The notes beneath the pieces are model-generated. The model was not told the DNA's origin and searched no databases. It saw nothing but the letters and a program-made list of their open reading frames with translations. A program made the translations under genes and the position numbers. From assembly GCF_000429185.2 (NCBI RefSeq), contig NZ_AUBJ02000001.1, positions 124,001-188,000 on the forward strand: DNA of 64,000 nucleotides. Direction: 5' to 3'. The stretch's first letter is position 1; each line of letters begins with the position of its first letter. Source of the stretch: Actinoalloteichus caeruleus DSM 43889 (lineage in GTDB: Bacteria; Actinomycetota; Actinomycetes; Mycobacteriales; Pseudonocardiaceae). Below are positions 16,801 to 26,124 of the stretch, piece after piece.

Positions 16801-17460
16801 ATGCCCGCTGAGCACACCGACGCCACCCCCTTCGTGCCGGCCCGGGCCGGACTGCCCGGACTGCGGCGGGCGGCCACGGCCTGCCGGGGCTGCGACCTCT
16901 ACCGGGACGCCACGCAGGTCGTGTTCGGCCGGGGGCCGGCCACCGCCGAGGTCGTCCTGGTGGGCGAACAGCCGGGCGACCGGGAGGACATCGAGGGCAC
17001 CCCGTTCGTCGGCCCCGCGGGCCGCGTGCTCGACCGAGGTCTCCGGGAGGCCGGGATCGACCGGGACCGCGCGTACCTCACCAACGCGGTCAAGCACTTC
17101 GGGTTCACCCGTGGCGGCACGGGCAAGCCACGCCCGCACCGCCAGCCCAACCGCACCGAACGCGTCGCCTGCCGCCCCTGGCTGCTGGCGGAACTCGCAG
17201 TCGTTCGCCCCCGACTGGTGGTGGCATTGGGGGCCGTGGCGGCGAAGTCCCTGCTGGGCGACTCGTTCCGGGTGACCCGGCACCGGGGCGAACCCCAGCG
17301 TTTCCCCGCCGGGGAACTCGGTCCGCGAAGGAGCGCGCCCGACCACCTGATCGCCACCGTCCACCCGTCGGCCGTGCTGCGGGCGAGGGACCGCGAGGAC
17401 GCCTACGCGGGCTTCCTCGCTGACCTCACGGCAGCGGCGGACCTGCTGCGCCGGGTCTGA
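16801..17460 (+). CDS. udgX: UdgX-type uracil-DNA glycosylase
   Basis: A 219-residue member of the uracil-DNA glycosylase superfamily. Motif A is GEQPGDRED at 55-63. LTNAVKHFGFT leads into a loop KPRPHRQPNRTE whose His113 sits where UdgX carries the histidine that bonds covalently to the DNA after uracil removal. CRGC (28-31) and Cys124 are likely [4Fe-4S] ligands. ATVHPSAVLRA is the C-terminal motif. The loop differs slightly from the usual KRRIHQ form. ATG 16801 is 10 bases behind GAGG. It is a DNA-repair enzyme with no evident link to the sugar genes. Confidence 0.85.
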   Translation: MPAEHTDATPFVPARAGLPGLRRAATACRGCDLYRDATQVVFGRGPATAEVVLVGEQPGDREDIEGTPFVGPAGRVLDRGLREAGIDRDRAYLTNAVKHFGFTRGGTGKPRPHRQPNRTERVACRPWLLAELAVVRPRLVVALGAVAAKSLLGDSFRVTRHRGEPQRFPAGELGPRRSAPDHLIATVHPSAVLRARDREDAYAGFLADLTAAADLLRRV

Positions 17461-17557
17461 CCGAGCGGGTCGGGCCCGGCCGGGCCACGTTTCGCGGCGT
17501 GGCGTCCGGGTAGGGGGACAGTGCGGAGGTTCACGGACGCTGGGCGGAAGGGGAAGG

Positions 17558-18847
17558 ATGCGCGCGCTCACCTGGCACGGCCCCCGGTCGGTGCACGTCG
17601 ACACCGTGGCGGACCCGACCATCGAGCAGCCGACGGACGCAATCATCCGGGTCACGGCGAGCGGGCTGTGCGGCTCGGACCTCCACCTCTACGAGCACGG
17701 CCTCGCGTTGGCGGTGAAACCCGGGGACATCCTGGGTCACGAGCCGATGGGCGTGGTCGAGGAGGTGGGGAGGTCGGTCCACCACATCCGGCCGGGGGAC
17801 CGGGTGGTGGTGCCGTTCAACATCTCCTGCGGCGAGTGCTTCATGTGCCGGCGCCAGCTGTTCGCGCAGTGCGAGACGACGCAGAACCTGGGGGGCCGGA
17901 AGGGCGCATCGCTGTTCGGCTACACCCACCTCTACGGTGGGGTCCCCGGAGCGCAGGCCGAGTACCTGCGGGTTCCCCAGGCCCACTTCGGGCCCATCCG
18001 GGTACCCGAAGGGGTCCCCGACGAGGCGCTGGCGCTCCTCTCCGACGTGCTGCCCACGTCCTGGCAGGCCGTCGAGTACGCCGACGTCCCCCGAGGGGGC
18101 AGCCTCGCGGTCTTCGGCCTCGGCCCCATCGGACAGATGAGCGCCCGGATCGCCCTGCACCGGGGCGCCGGCCGGGTCCTCGCCGTCGACCCGTACCCCG
18201 ACCGGCGCGCGTTCGCCGCCAGGGCGGGGATCGAGACGATCGATCCCCAGGACGGTGACCCGGTGGAACAGATCCGGGCCGGGACGGCCGGCCGCGGCGC
18301 CGACTCGGTGATCGACGCGGTGGGAATGGACTCGGAGGGGTCGGTCGTCGACCGGGTCACCCAGATCCTCAAGACGAAGCCCGACCGGTTGCACGCCCTG
18401 CACCAGTCCCTCGGAGCGGTGCGCCGGGGCGGCACCGTCTCGGTCAGCGGCGTGTACGCGGCGTGGATGCCGCGTTTCCCCCTGGGCGACCTGTTCGACC
18501 GCAACGTCACCCTGCGCTGGGGCCAGGCCCACGTCCGCGCGTGGACCGACACGTTGCTGGACGTGTTGCGGGACGGTGACCCGCTGGGGGCCGCCGAACT
18601 CGTCTCCCACCAGGTCCCGCTGCGGGACGCCCCCGAGTACTACGCGGCCTTCGCGAAGAAGCGTCCCGGCGTGCGGAAGGTGCTGTTGCGGCCGCACGGC
18701 CACCGAGGTTGGGCGTCGGGGGCGCGGGACGGGGACCGGGCGGTCCCCCGGGGCGGCCCCTCCCGCCGCCCAGGCCTCGGGCCGGGGTCCCCCGCGCGGG
18801 AGACGGGACCCACGAGCACGCAGCCCGGTGAGGAGGAGCCGTCGTGA
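17558..18847 (+). CDS. Zinc-dependent alcohol dehydrogenase with C-terminal extension
   Basis: A 429-residue MDR dehydrogenase related to the one at 4006. Motifs are LCGSDLH, GHEPMGVVEEVG, structural-zinc SCGECFMCRRQLFAQC, and FGLGPIGQM in the Rossmann domain. The family normally ends near VRKVLLRP (about residue 385). Here ~45 further Gly/Pro/Arg-rich residues run to the stop, which overlaps the next gene's GTG by 4 bases. An earlier ancestral stop may have been lost. The ATG is preceded by GGAAGGGGAAGG. Substrate unknown. Confidence 0.85.
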   Translation: MRALTWHGPRSVHVDTVADPTIEQPTDAIIRVTASGLCGSDLHLYEHGLALAVKPGDILGHEPMGVVEEVGRSVHHIRPGDRVVVPFNISCGECFMCRRQLFAQCETTQNLGGRKGASLFGYTHLYGGVPGAQAEYLRVPQAHFGPIRVPEGVPDEALALLSDVLPTSWQAVEYADVPRGGSLAVFGLGPIGQMSARIALHRGAGRVLAVDPYPDRRAFAARAGIETIDPQDGDPVEQIRAGTAGRGADSVIDAVGMDSEGSVVDRVTQILKTKPDRLHALHQSLGAVRRGGTVSVSGVYAAWMPRFPLGDLFDRNVTLRWGQAHVRAWTDTLLDVLRDGDPLGAAELVSHQVPLRDAPEYYAAFAKKRPGVRKVLLRPHGHRGWASGARDGDRAVPRGGPSRRPGLGPGSPARETGPTSTQPGEEEPS

Positions 18848-19887
18848 GGATCGTCGTGGTCGGAGCCTCGGGGAACGTGGGGACGGCCGTGCTCGGTCGG
18901 CTGGCCCGCGACTACCCGCGGGCCGAACTGGTCGGGGTGAGCAGGCGGACGCCACCCCCCGCCCCGCCCTACCAGGGTGTCGGCTGGCACGAGATCGACA
19001 TCGGCTCGGAGGACAGCACCCCACGTCTGGTCGAGGTGTTGCGGGGCGCGGACAGCGTCGTGCTCCTCGCCTGGCTGATCCAACCGAGCCACGACGAGCT
19101 CGCCCTGCACCGCACGAACGTCGAAGGCAGCAGGCGGGTCGCCGAGGCGTGCGTCCGAGCCGGCGTGCCCCACCTCGTGTACCTGTCCTCGGTGGGCGCG
19201 TACTCACCGGGTCCCAAACGTCGGGCGGTGGGGGAGGACTGGCCCACCGGGGGTGTCGCCGCGTCCTCCTACAGCCGGGACAAGGCGGCCGTCGAGGCCC
19301 TGCTGGACGAACTGGGTCGCCGTGAGCCAGGGCTCACCATCACCCGGTTCCGGCCGGGCCTGATCCTGCAACGGCGGGCCGCCGTCGAGATCGCCGGCTA
19401 CTTCATCGGCCCACTGGTCCCCCGGTCGGTGTACCGGGGGGTGCGGCGGGGAAAGCTGCCCGTGCTACCGATGCCCTCCGAACTGACCCTCCAGTTCGTC
19501 CACACCGAGGATGTGGCCAGCGCCGTGTCGTTGGCCATCGGTCAGCGGGCGGCGGGGGCGTTCAACCTGGCCGCCGATCCGCCGATGCCGCCGGCCGAGC
19601 TGGCCCGCCTCCTCCACGCCAGGCACGTGCCGGTCGCGCCCTGGCTCGTCCGGGCCGCCGCGAGGGTGAGTTGGGCACTGCGCCTCCAGCCGACCTCGCC
19701 GGGCTGGGTGGACCTGGCCCGGTGGTGCCCGGTGCTGGACACGTCCAGAGCGTGGACGGAGCTGGGCTGGCGTCCGGAGCACGACGCGAGGGCGACCGTG
19801 CTGGAACTGCTGGAAGGGCTCGAAGCCGGTCGCGACCACCCGAGCCCCGCGCTGCGGTCGGGGCGGGGAACCGTCAACTCGACCTGA
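18844..19887 (+). CDS. NAD-dependent epimerase/dehydratase (extended SDR)
   Basis: A 347-residue extended SDR. VVVGASGNVGTAVLGRL is the N-terminal dinucleotide site, VYLSSVGAYSPG carries the catalytic Ser, and YSRDK the Tyr-x3-Lys pair. QFVHTEDVASAV and the C-terminal sugar-binding half are typical of UDP-sugar or ADP-sugar epimerases and of atypical NADH-binding relatives. The GTG follows GAGGAGGAG and overlaps the dehydrogenase. It could modify the nucleotide sugar made by the cluster, but it also resembles stress-associated epimerase-like proteins, so the assignment is general. Confidence 0.82.
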   Translation: MRIVVVGASGNVGTAVLGRLARDYPRAELVGVSRRTPPPAPPYQGVGWHEIDIGSEDSTPRLVEVLRGADSVVLLAWLIQPSHDELALHRTNVEGSRRVAEACVRAGVPHLVYLSSVGAYSPGPKRRAVGEDWPTGGVAASSYSRDKAAVEALLDELGRREPGLTITRFRPGLILQRRAAVEIAGYFIGPLVPRSVYRGVRRGKLPVLPMPSELTLQFVHTEDVASAVSLAIGQRAAGAFNLAADPPMPPAELARLLHARHVPVAPWLVRAAARVSWALRLQPTSPGWVDLARWCPVLDTSRAWTELGWRPEHDARATVLELLEGLEAGRDHPSPALRSGRGTVNST

Positions 19888-19993
19888 CCCGCATCCTTCG
19901 CCACCCCGGCCGCGATCGGCGGCCGGTTCGACGTCCACGAGGCGGTCACGCACGTCCCCGGCCGGACACGCCCCGACCTGGGACCGGTCCGCG

Positions 19994-20470
19994 TCAGGGC
20001 AGGGTGGGCAGGATTTCCGCGAGCCGGCGCAGCGACTGGGCGGCTCCGTCGACCATGCCCACGCGGAGCATCGCGTCCCGTGCCTCCCTGCTGTCGAACC
20101 GGGAGACCGTGGTGACCGTGGTCCTCCCGTCCGCCTCCTCGAAGGTCACGGTGTCGACCAGGACCTCACCGGGCGCGCCCTCGAACTCGAAGGTGGAAAC
20201 GATGCGTTCCGGGACGACGATCTCCTGGTACTCGCCGTGGAAGGCGTAGTCGTTCCCGTCGGGGTCGTGTTCGACGAAGCGGTAGGAACCGCCCGGCCGG
20301 AAGTCCAGCTCGCAGTCCATCGGGTTCCCGCGCGCCCACCAGCGCCGCAGGTGCTCGCAGCTGCCGTGCGCGGCGAAGACGCGGTCCCGGGGCGCGTCGA
20401 AGGTCCGGCTCATGGTGATCTCGACGTCCGACGGAGTGCTCACCGCCAACTCGCCAGCGTGCTCGGTCAT
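19994..20470 (-). CDS. SRPBCC/AHSA1-family protein
   Basis: A 158-residue START-like protein: ITMSRTFDAPRDRVFAA, HLRRWWARGNP, CELDFRPGGSYRFV and IVSTFEFEG are the standard AHSA1 landmarks. It forms a hydrophobic ligand pocket and its ligand is unknown. The ATG follows GGAGGACGACG. It converges with the epimerase gene. Confidence 0.82.
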   Translation of the reverse strand: MTEHAGELAVSTPSDVEITMSRTFDAPRDRVFAAHGSCEHLRRWWARGNPMDCELDFRPGGSYRFVEHDPDGNDYAFHGEYQEIVVPERIVSTFEFEGAPGEVLVDTVTFEEADGRTTVTTVSRFDSREARDAMLRVGMVDGAAQSLRRLAEILPTLP

Positions 20471-20751
20471 CGTCGTCCTCCTCGTCCTCCACGGATCGGG
20501 GTGCTGGCCGCCGTTCGGCGGACCCCGGTCCCGTCTCCTCTGGTGCGCGTGCCCGTCGGCGGTCGTCGGCCCCCCGCTCGACCTCGCGCCGGCGGCGAGC
20601 GGGAACGTCCCGAAGGCCTCCGCCCACCGGGCGGCACGCGACCGGCCGCCGCGGCGCCTCCCTCGGCGCGGCACCCGCGCCGGGTCGAACGCACGCGCGC
20701 CAACCCACGGTCGCCCCGGTCGACCGGCGGGCCGGCGGCGGGGGAGACCTG

Positions 20752-21396
20752 TCAGGCCGTCGCCGTGGCGGAGCCGCGCCGACGTGCCCGCAGGCACCTC
20801 ACCAGTTCCTCCCCGTAGGGCAGTGCGATCAGACCGAGGATGGCCCCACCGACCCCGGCCAGGTAGCGGGGCGGCAGCGACGGGCGCTTCAACCGGAGCG
20901 TCCAGGCCCGGCGGTCCCGGGCACCCCGCGCCAGCGCCTGGATCTGCTCCCAGTGCAGGCAGGCCAGCGCTCCACCAGCCATGAACGGCATGGCCTCCAG
21001 GAAACTGTGGACGTGCTGCTCGACGGGCCGGACCTCCCGCCCGCTCTCCTCCGCCGTCGTGACATCCCACAACGCGGTGGCCTCGTGCGCGAGGATCGCG
21101 GCCACGATGATCGTCAGCACGAGGGGGTTGACCTCGCACACCAGGGCGATGGCGATCGGCACGCCGACCTCGGTCATCATCAGGGCGTGGATCAGCGACT
21201 CCTGGACCCCGGCGGTGTGCTCGATGTCGGTGCGCCGGTGTAGCGCCCAGTCGAGCAAGCCGGGGACGAACCAGGCGGGGAGGAGCCCGTACACCAGGTA
21301 GCGCAGGGTCGCGGTCTCGACGTCCCGCGCTCGCTCGGGTACGCGTCGGCTCGGTCCCAGTACCGCTGACCGGAGCCGGGACAACGGTGCGCGCAT
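20752..21396 (-). CDS. Conserved multi-pass membrane protein
   Basis: A 214-residue protein with a basic N-terminus. Hydrophobic helices lie near residues 38-58 (YLVYGLLPAWFVPGLLDWAL), 75-110 (two, around GVPIAIALVCEVNPLVLTIIV), 145-160 and 185-205. HRRTDIEHTAG and HALMMTEVGVP are notable polar loops with His residues. The ATG follows GGAGGAG. I do not recognise the family with certainty. Confidence 0.72.
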   Translation of the reverse strand: MRAPLSRLRSAVLGPSRRVPERARDVETATLRYLVYGLLPAWFVPGLLDWALHRRTDIEHTAGVQESLIHALMMTEVGVPIAIALVCEVNPLVLTIIVAAILAHEATALWDVTTAEESGREVRPVEQHVHSFLEAMPFMAGGALACLHWEQIQALARGARDRRAWTLRLKRPSLPPRYLAGVGGAILGLIALPYGEELVRCLRARRRGSATATA

Positions 21397-21626
21397 GCGC
21401 TCCTCCTCCGCTCGGACCACCGGCCGGCGGTGAAGTCTCCCGGGGCCGCCACCGTGCTCCGGGTACCCGAGCGCCCCGGGGGCAAACGAGCCAGCGCCGC
21501 GCACCCGGGGTGGTGCGGCGAGTCGCGCCGGCGGTCCGGGCCCGTGCGTGCGGCCCGGACCGCCCGCCGCGCGGGGGCGCGGCGGATCCGCCCTCGTCCC
21601 TCCCGGACGAGCCGTCGTCCGGCCCG

Positions 21627-22391
21627 TCAACCGCTCAGGGAGAGCACCATCACCGGATCCGTGGTGGGTTGGCGTGACCCGCCCGCCGGCTCGACAGTAA
21701 CCCCGATCCGTTCGGCCCCGTCCAGACCCTTCACCAGCACCACGGGTCCCTCCCCGTCGTCGAGCATCCCCGCCGGCCTGGCGTGCTGGTCGTCGATCAG
21801 CCACAGCTGGTAGCCGTGGTCGGCCGGCGCGTCCGGCATGCCCGACACCAGGAGGACGGCCCGGTCGGCCTCCCGGGAGACGACGGCGGTGGCCGTACCC
21901 CCACCCTCGCTCTCCCCACTGACCACCCTGGTGTCCTCGGAGGCCAACAGGTCGGACAGCGCCGGCCCCGCCTCTCCGGCGAGCTCCTCCCGGAGCGTGT
22001 CCCGCTCCTCGCGCAGCTGGATGGCCTGCCCGCCCAGCACGCCGGCCAGCACCGCGGTCGCGGCGGCCAGCGCGAGCGCCGAGCGCACCACCCACCGCCG
22101 ACCCGCACCAGAACGCACGTCCGGGGCGGGGGCCCCGGCCCGTGTCCCGTCGTCCACCAGCGGGGGTTCCTGGCGGACCGTGGCGACCTCGGCCATGACC
22201 CGCTCGCGCAGGCCGGGGCACGGGGTGGTCGGCAGCGCCCCCGCCACCCGCGCCGCCGTCGCCCGCAGTTCCCGCACCTCCTGCGCGCACACCGGGCAGG
22301 CCGCGAGGTGCTCCTCGAACGCCGTCCGCTCCTCGCCGGTGACCGCGTTGAGCGCGTAGGCGCCCGTCAACGAATGGATGTCCACGCTCAC
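21627..22391 (-). CDS. rskA: Anti-sigma-K factor RskA family protein
   Basis: A 254-residue anti-sigma factor. A zinc-binding anti-sigma domain carries H28-x3-C32-x2-C35 (EEHLAACPVCAQEV). A single membrane helix at about 102-123 follows, then a ~130-residue extracytoplasmic RskA domain (GYQLWLIDD, PVVLVKGLDGAERIGVTVEP). It holds its ECF sigma factor at the membrane until regulated proteolysis of the anchor. Its ATG overlaps the sigma gene stop by 4 bases (ATGA), so the two are made together. Confidence 0.88.
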   Translation of the reverse strand: MSVDIHSLTGAYALNAVTGEERTAFEEHLAACPVCAQEVRELRATAARVAGALPTTPCPGLRERVMAEVATVRQEPPLVDDGTRAGAPAPDVRSGAGRRWVVRSALALAAATAVLAGVLGGQAIQLREERDTLREELAGEAGPALSDLLASEDTRVVSGESEGGGTATAVVSREADRAVLLVSGMPDAPADHGYQLWLIDDQHARPAGMLDDGEGPVVLVKGLDGAERIGVTVEPAGGSRQPTTDPVMVLSLSG

Positions 22392-23002
22392 TGTCCCACC
22401 CCCAGGCAGTCACGCAGCCGGATCAGGGCGTCCCGCATCCGGGTCTTGACCGTCCCCAACGGCGCCCCGAGGAGCTCCGCCACCTGCCGGTAGGTGTGCC
22501 CCCGGTAGAAGGCGAGCAGCACCGACTCCCGCTGGAGGCTCGTCAACGTGGAGACGCAGCGCCGCACCTGCGCCTGTTCCAGCCGGATCGCGACGGTCTC
22601 CGCGACCTCGTCGAAGGGCCGCCGTTCGTCGAGCCGGCCCACCCTCGACTCCCGGTCCGTCGCGGACTGCTCGGAGCGGACCCGGTCCACCGCCCGCCGG
22701 TGGGCCATCGTCAGGGCCCAGGTCGTCGCGGACCCCAGTGCCGGGTCGTACCGGGGTGCCGTGCGCCACAGCTCGACCAGGACCTCCTGCGCGACCTCCT
22801 CGGACTGGGCCGGATCGCGCAGCACCGTCCGCACCAGGGACAGCACGGGGCCGGAGAGGAGGTCGAACAGCTGCCCGAAGGCGGTCTCGTCCCCTCTGGC
22901 GACCCGCACCATCAGCTGCTCCGCGGTGGGGGCGTCCTGGTCCGGCCGGCCCGCCCCGTCCTGCTCCGGGGGCCGGCCGGCCCGTTCCGTCCACTCAGCC
23001 AT
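22388..23002 (-). CDS. sigK: ECF RNA polymerase sigma factor, SigK type
   Basis: A 204-residue ECF sigma factor. Region 2 is FGQLFDLLSGPVLSLVRTVL through EEVAQEVLVELWRTAPRYDP and GSATTWALTMAHRRAVDRVR. Region 4 is LTSLQRESVLLAFYRGHTYRQVAELLGAPLGTVKTRMRDAL, with its helix-turn-helix. I prefer ATG 23002, which has AAGG five bases upstream; ATG 23014 is the alternative. It is cotranscribed with RskA. In mycobacteria SigK controls redox-sensitive secreted antigens; targets here are unknown. Confidence 0.88.
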   Translation of the reverse strand: MAEWTERAGRPPEQDGAGRPDQDAPTAEQLMVRVARGDETAFGQLFDLLSGPVLSLVRTVLRDPAQSEEVAQEVLVELWRTAPRYDPALGSATTWALTMAHRRAVDRVRSEQSATDRESRVGRLDERRPFDEVAETVAIRLEQAQVRRCVSTLTSLQRESVLLAFYRGHTYRQVAELLGAPLGTVKTRMRDALIRLRDCLGVGQ

Positions 23003-23548
23003 GACCACCTTCATCGTCGAGCCGACTCGTCACGTCCGTCCTTCGGTGCGGCGAGCCGCGCGGATTGGCCGTCCACCCCGGCCGTGACACCGTGATCCGG
23101 ACGTTCCCGGCGGTGGACGACCGTGGACGGTCGACCGCCGGCCGCCGATCGATCGTCCCAAGCCCCGCCCCCGGCGGATCACCGTGACGGGCCGAACTCC
23201 CTCCGTCGCCAGGGCAGTGTTTCCCGTCACTACCGGCGGGAAGCCGTAACGGTCCTGCCCGCCGGTTCTCGGGGCCTTCGCCGCGCCGGGGCCCACCGGG
23301 CGGTGGTGTGGGCCGACTCCCCGGCACGAACAGCGGTTTCCTCCCGCTTCGAGGTGACCCGTGTCGGTGCGTGAGGCGGTCGTGAGGCCCTCGATCCGAG
23401 GGCCCGTCCGCCTCGTCTCCGCCCGGGTCTCCACGGGGCCGGGGGCTTGGTCTCCTCGCGGTGTCTGTCTATCGTGCAGCGGTCCAACTCAATCGCTCAG
23501 TGAACGAATAAGGGCGAGACGAGGCACCCAGCCAGGGCGAGGAGGAAG
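23003..23548. other. Divergent regulatory region between sigK and the peptide-transport operon
   Basis: No gene is supported. It must carry promoters for both directions. A TetR-type operator candidate lies at 23,491-23,509; no ECF promoter could be assigned with confidence. Confidence 0.5.
23491..23509. promoter_or_regulatory. Candidate TetR operator
   Basis: AATCGCTCAGTGAACGAAT is an imperfect 19-bp inverted repeat: 7 of 9 base pairs match around a central G. It ends about 40 bases before the ATG of the substrate-binding gene, in a locally AT-richer patch. The TetR gene at 31,074 is the obvious candidate to bind it. Confidence 0.45.
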
Positions 23549-25156
23549 ATGCGCCACGGCAGCACCAGCGTCCGACCACCCGGGGGGATCAGCCGCCGCT
23601 CCCTGCTCGCCGGCGGGCTGGGCGCCCTCGGGGCCACCTGGCTGGCCGCGGGGTGCTCCTCGTCCGGACCAGCCTCCCGCGCCCTCCCCGTGGAGGCGGC
23701 GACCGGCGACCCGGCCAGCGGAGGGGTGCTGCGCATCGCGCGGCCCCCGGCCTCCGACGCCGAGACGCTGGACCCGGCGAGCGCGCTCTCCGCCTACGAG
23801 TACCTCGGCGCCGTCTACAACAGGTTGACCAGGATCGGGGAGGACGGCTCCGTCGTCGCCGACCTCGCGGAGGGCTGGGAACCGTCCCCGGACGGCACCC
23901 GGTGGACCTTCGCCCTGCGCCGCGGCGTGACCTTCCACGACGGCAGGCCCTTCACCTCCGCCGACGCCCGCTACACGCTGCGGCACCTGCTGGACCCGGA
24001 CGTGGCATCGCCGCAGGCCGGGGTCCTGGCGCCGATGCTCGAACCGGGCGGGATCCACACCCCGGACCCCCACACGCTCGTGGTCGACCTCACCCGGCCC
24101 AACGCCGAGTTCCCGAGCCTGCTGACCTCGTACAACTGCTACGTCATCCCGGACGGCAGCGCCGAGGCCGGCGGGCGGCACATCGGCGAGACCGGGGTCG
24201 GGACCGGCCCGTTCCGACTGGAGTCCTTCACCCCCGCCGGCCGGGGCCGGGTGGTGGCCAACCCCGAGTACTGGGAGGGGCGGCCGGTGCTCGACGAGAT
24301 CGAGTTCTACGCCATCCCGGACACCCAGGCCCGGTCGAACGCGCTGCTCGCCGGCCAGGTGCACCTCCTCTCCCAGACCAACCTGGACTTCGCCACGGCA
24401 CGCGTCATCAACGCCTCCGACCGGGCGACCATCGCCCGGTCGGTGAACTCGCAGTGGTACGGCCTCCCGATGCTGTGCACCGCCGAGCCCTTCACCGATC
24501 CGTCGGTCCGGCAGGCGATGAAGCTCGCCTACGACCCCCAGGCCGTGCTCGACGTCGCCCTCCAGGGAGCCGGGGTCATCGGGAACGACAACCCCGTACC
24601 CCCCGAGGAGCCCTACTGGACCGACTACCGCGTCGAACGGGACCCCGAGCACGCGCGTTTCCTGCTCCGCCGAGCCGGGCTGGAAGGCCTTCGCCTCGAC
24701 CTGCACACCTCCGCCTACGACCCGGTCTTCACGCCGATGGCGTTGGCGTTCCGGGACTCGGTGCGGGAGGCCGGGATCACCCTCGACGTCCGGACCGCGG
24801 CCGCCGAGTCGTACTTCTCCCAGATCTGGATGCAGAAACCACTGATGGCGACCTACTGGTACACCGGCCGGCCCATCGAACAACTCCTCAACCAGATCTT
24901 CCGAGGTGGTTCGAGCTACAACGAGACGGCCTGGGCCGACGACCGCTTCGACGGGCTCCTCGACGAGGCCAGGGGTGAGATGGACGCCGACCGCCGCCGG
25001 ATGCTCTACCAGGACGCCCAGCGGTACGTGGTCGACCACGGTGGCTCGATCACCCCGGTGTTCGCCGACCGCCTGGTGGGTCTCTCCCGTGACGTCCTCA
25101 ACTACCGGGAGCACGGGTTCGAGTTCGACTACCTCAACATCGGGCTGCGGAGGTGA
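23549..25156 (+). CDS. ABC transporter substrate-binding lipoprotein, peptide/opine family 5
   Basis: A 535-residue family-5 solute-binding protein. The leader carries SRRSLLAGGLGALG (Arg16-Arg17) and a lipobox LAAGC with Cys36, so it is a Tat-exported lipoprotein. DAETLDPAS, YNRLTRIGEDG, LAEGWEPSPDGTRWTF, GVTFHDGRPF and GTGPFRLES are hallmark blocks of DppA/OppA proteins. The ATG follows GGAGGAAG. It heads a tightly packed operon with two permeases, a double ATPase and a hydrolase. It captures an oligopeptide or similar ligand outside the membrane. Confidence 0.9.
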   Translation: MRHGSTSVRPPGGISRRSLLAGGLGALGATWLAAGCSSSGPASRALPVEAATGDPASGGVLRIARPPASDAETLDPASALSAYEYLGAVYNRLTRIGEDGSVVADLAEGWEPSPDGTRWTFALRRGVTFHDGRPFTSADARYTLRHLLDPDVASPQAGVLAPMLEPGGIHTPDPHTLVVDLTRPNAEFPSLLTSYNCYVIPDGSAEAGGRHIGETGVGTGPFRLESFTPAGRGRVVANPEYWEGRPVLDEIEFYAIPDTQARSNALLAGQVHLLSQTNLDFATARVINASDRATIARSVNSQWYGLPMLCTAEPFTDPSVRQAMKLAYDPQAVLDVALQGAGVIGNDNPVPPEEPYWTDYRVERDPEHARFLLRRAGLEGLRLDLHTSAYDPVFTPMALAFRDSVREAGITLDVRTAAAESYFSQIWMQKPLMATYWYTGRPIEQLLNQIFRGGSSYNETAWADDRFDGLLDEARGEMDADRRRMLYQDAQRYVVDHGGSITPVFADRLVGLSRDVLNYREHGFEFDYLNIGLRR

Positions 25157-25161
25157 CCGGC

Positions 25162-26124
25162 ATGCTGTCCTTCGTCGCCAGACGACTGTTCTCCGCGCTG
25201 CTGACCATCGCGCTGTCCTCCGTGCTCATCTTCCTCGCGCTCCAGGCCCTCCCCGGCGACGTCGCCAGCCAGATCCTGGGGCGGGACGCGACCCCCGAGG
25301 CGGTGGCGACGCTGCGGGAGCAGCTCGACCTCGACCAACCCGCCTGGCAGCGCTACCTCGAGTGGGTCGGGGGCGCCGTCACCGGGGACCTCGGCACCTC
25401 CCTCGCCTCGGGGGAGCCGGTGGCGGCGGAGGTGGGCCTGCACCTGCGCAACACCCTGCTCATCGCCGTGGTCACCATCCTCGTCGCGGTCACGCTCTCC
25501 GTGGTGCTCGGCGTGCTCGCCGGCCTCTACCGCGACCGCTGGCCCGACACGCTGATCTCCGGGCTCAGCCTCGTCGGCATGAGCGTGCCCGAGTTCGTGG
25601 TGGCGACCCTGCTGGTCCTGGCGCTGTCCATCACCGTGCCGGTGCTGCCCGCCGTGGTGCTCGACGGGCCATCGGCCAGCATCGGGGAGCTGCTCCCCGC
25701 CGTCTGGTTGCCCGCCGCCGCCCTCGGCGTCGCGATGACCGCCTACATCGTCCGCATGGCACGCACCAGCGTGATCGACGTGATGGCCGGGGAGTTCGTC
25801 ACGACGGCCACCCTCAAGGGGCTCGGGCGCTGGCGGGTGGTGACCCGGCACGCCCTGCCCAGCGCCCTGCTGCCGACGCTGAACGTGATCGCCATGAACA
25901 TCGCCTGGCTGGTCGGGGGTGTCGTCGTCGTGGAGAACGTCTTCAACTACCCGGGGGTGGGCAGTCTGATGCTCCAGGCGGTGCACAACCGCGACCTGCC
26001 GATGTTGCAGGCCATCGCGCTGATCAGCGCCACCGTCTACGTGCTGTGCAACCTCGCCGCCGACCTCGGCGCGATGGCGCTCAACCCGAAACTGCGGAGC
26101 AGGGAGCAGGTGGGGCTGCGATGA
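25162..26124 (+). CDS. ABC transporter permease, DppB type
   Basis: A 320-residue inner-membrane permease with about six helices. The first is LFSALLTIALSSVLIFLAL, followed by the family signature ALPGDVASQILGRDATPEA. The EAA-like loop ARTSVIDVMAGEFVTTATLKGLG contacts the ATPase. I prefer ATG 25162 because GGAGGTGA sits just before it; GTG 25153 overlaps the upstream stop. It ends with an ATGA overlap into the second permease. Confidence 0.9.
   Translation: MLSFVARRLFSALLTIALSSVLIFLALQALPGDVASQILGRDATPEAVATLREQLDLDQPAWQRYLEWVGGAVTGDLGTSLASGEPVAAEVGLHLRNTLLIAVVTILVAVTLSVVLGVLAGLYRDRWPDTLISGLSLVGMSVPEFVVATLLVLALSITVPVLPAVVLDGPSASIGELLPAVWLPAAALGVAMTAYIVRMARTSVIDVMAGEFVTTATLKGLGRWRVVTRHALPSALLPTLNVIAMNIAWLVGGVVVVENVFNYPGVGSLMLQAVHNRDLPMLQAIALISATVYVLCNLAADLGAMALNPKLRSREQVGLR

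Noticed and set aside
2-19887. Classical LPS core cluster implying a Gram-negative host
   Set aside because: No lipid A, Kdo or ligase genes are present, and the surrounding genes (RskA/SigK, DUF397, DUF2795, UdgX) are actinobacterial.
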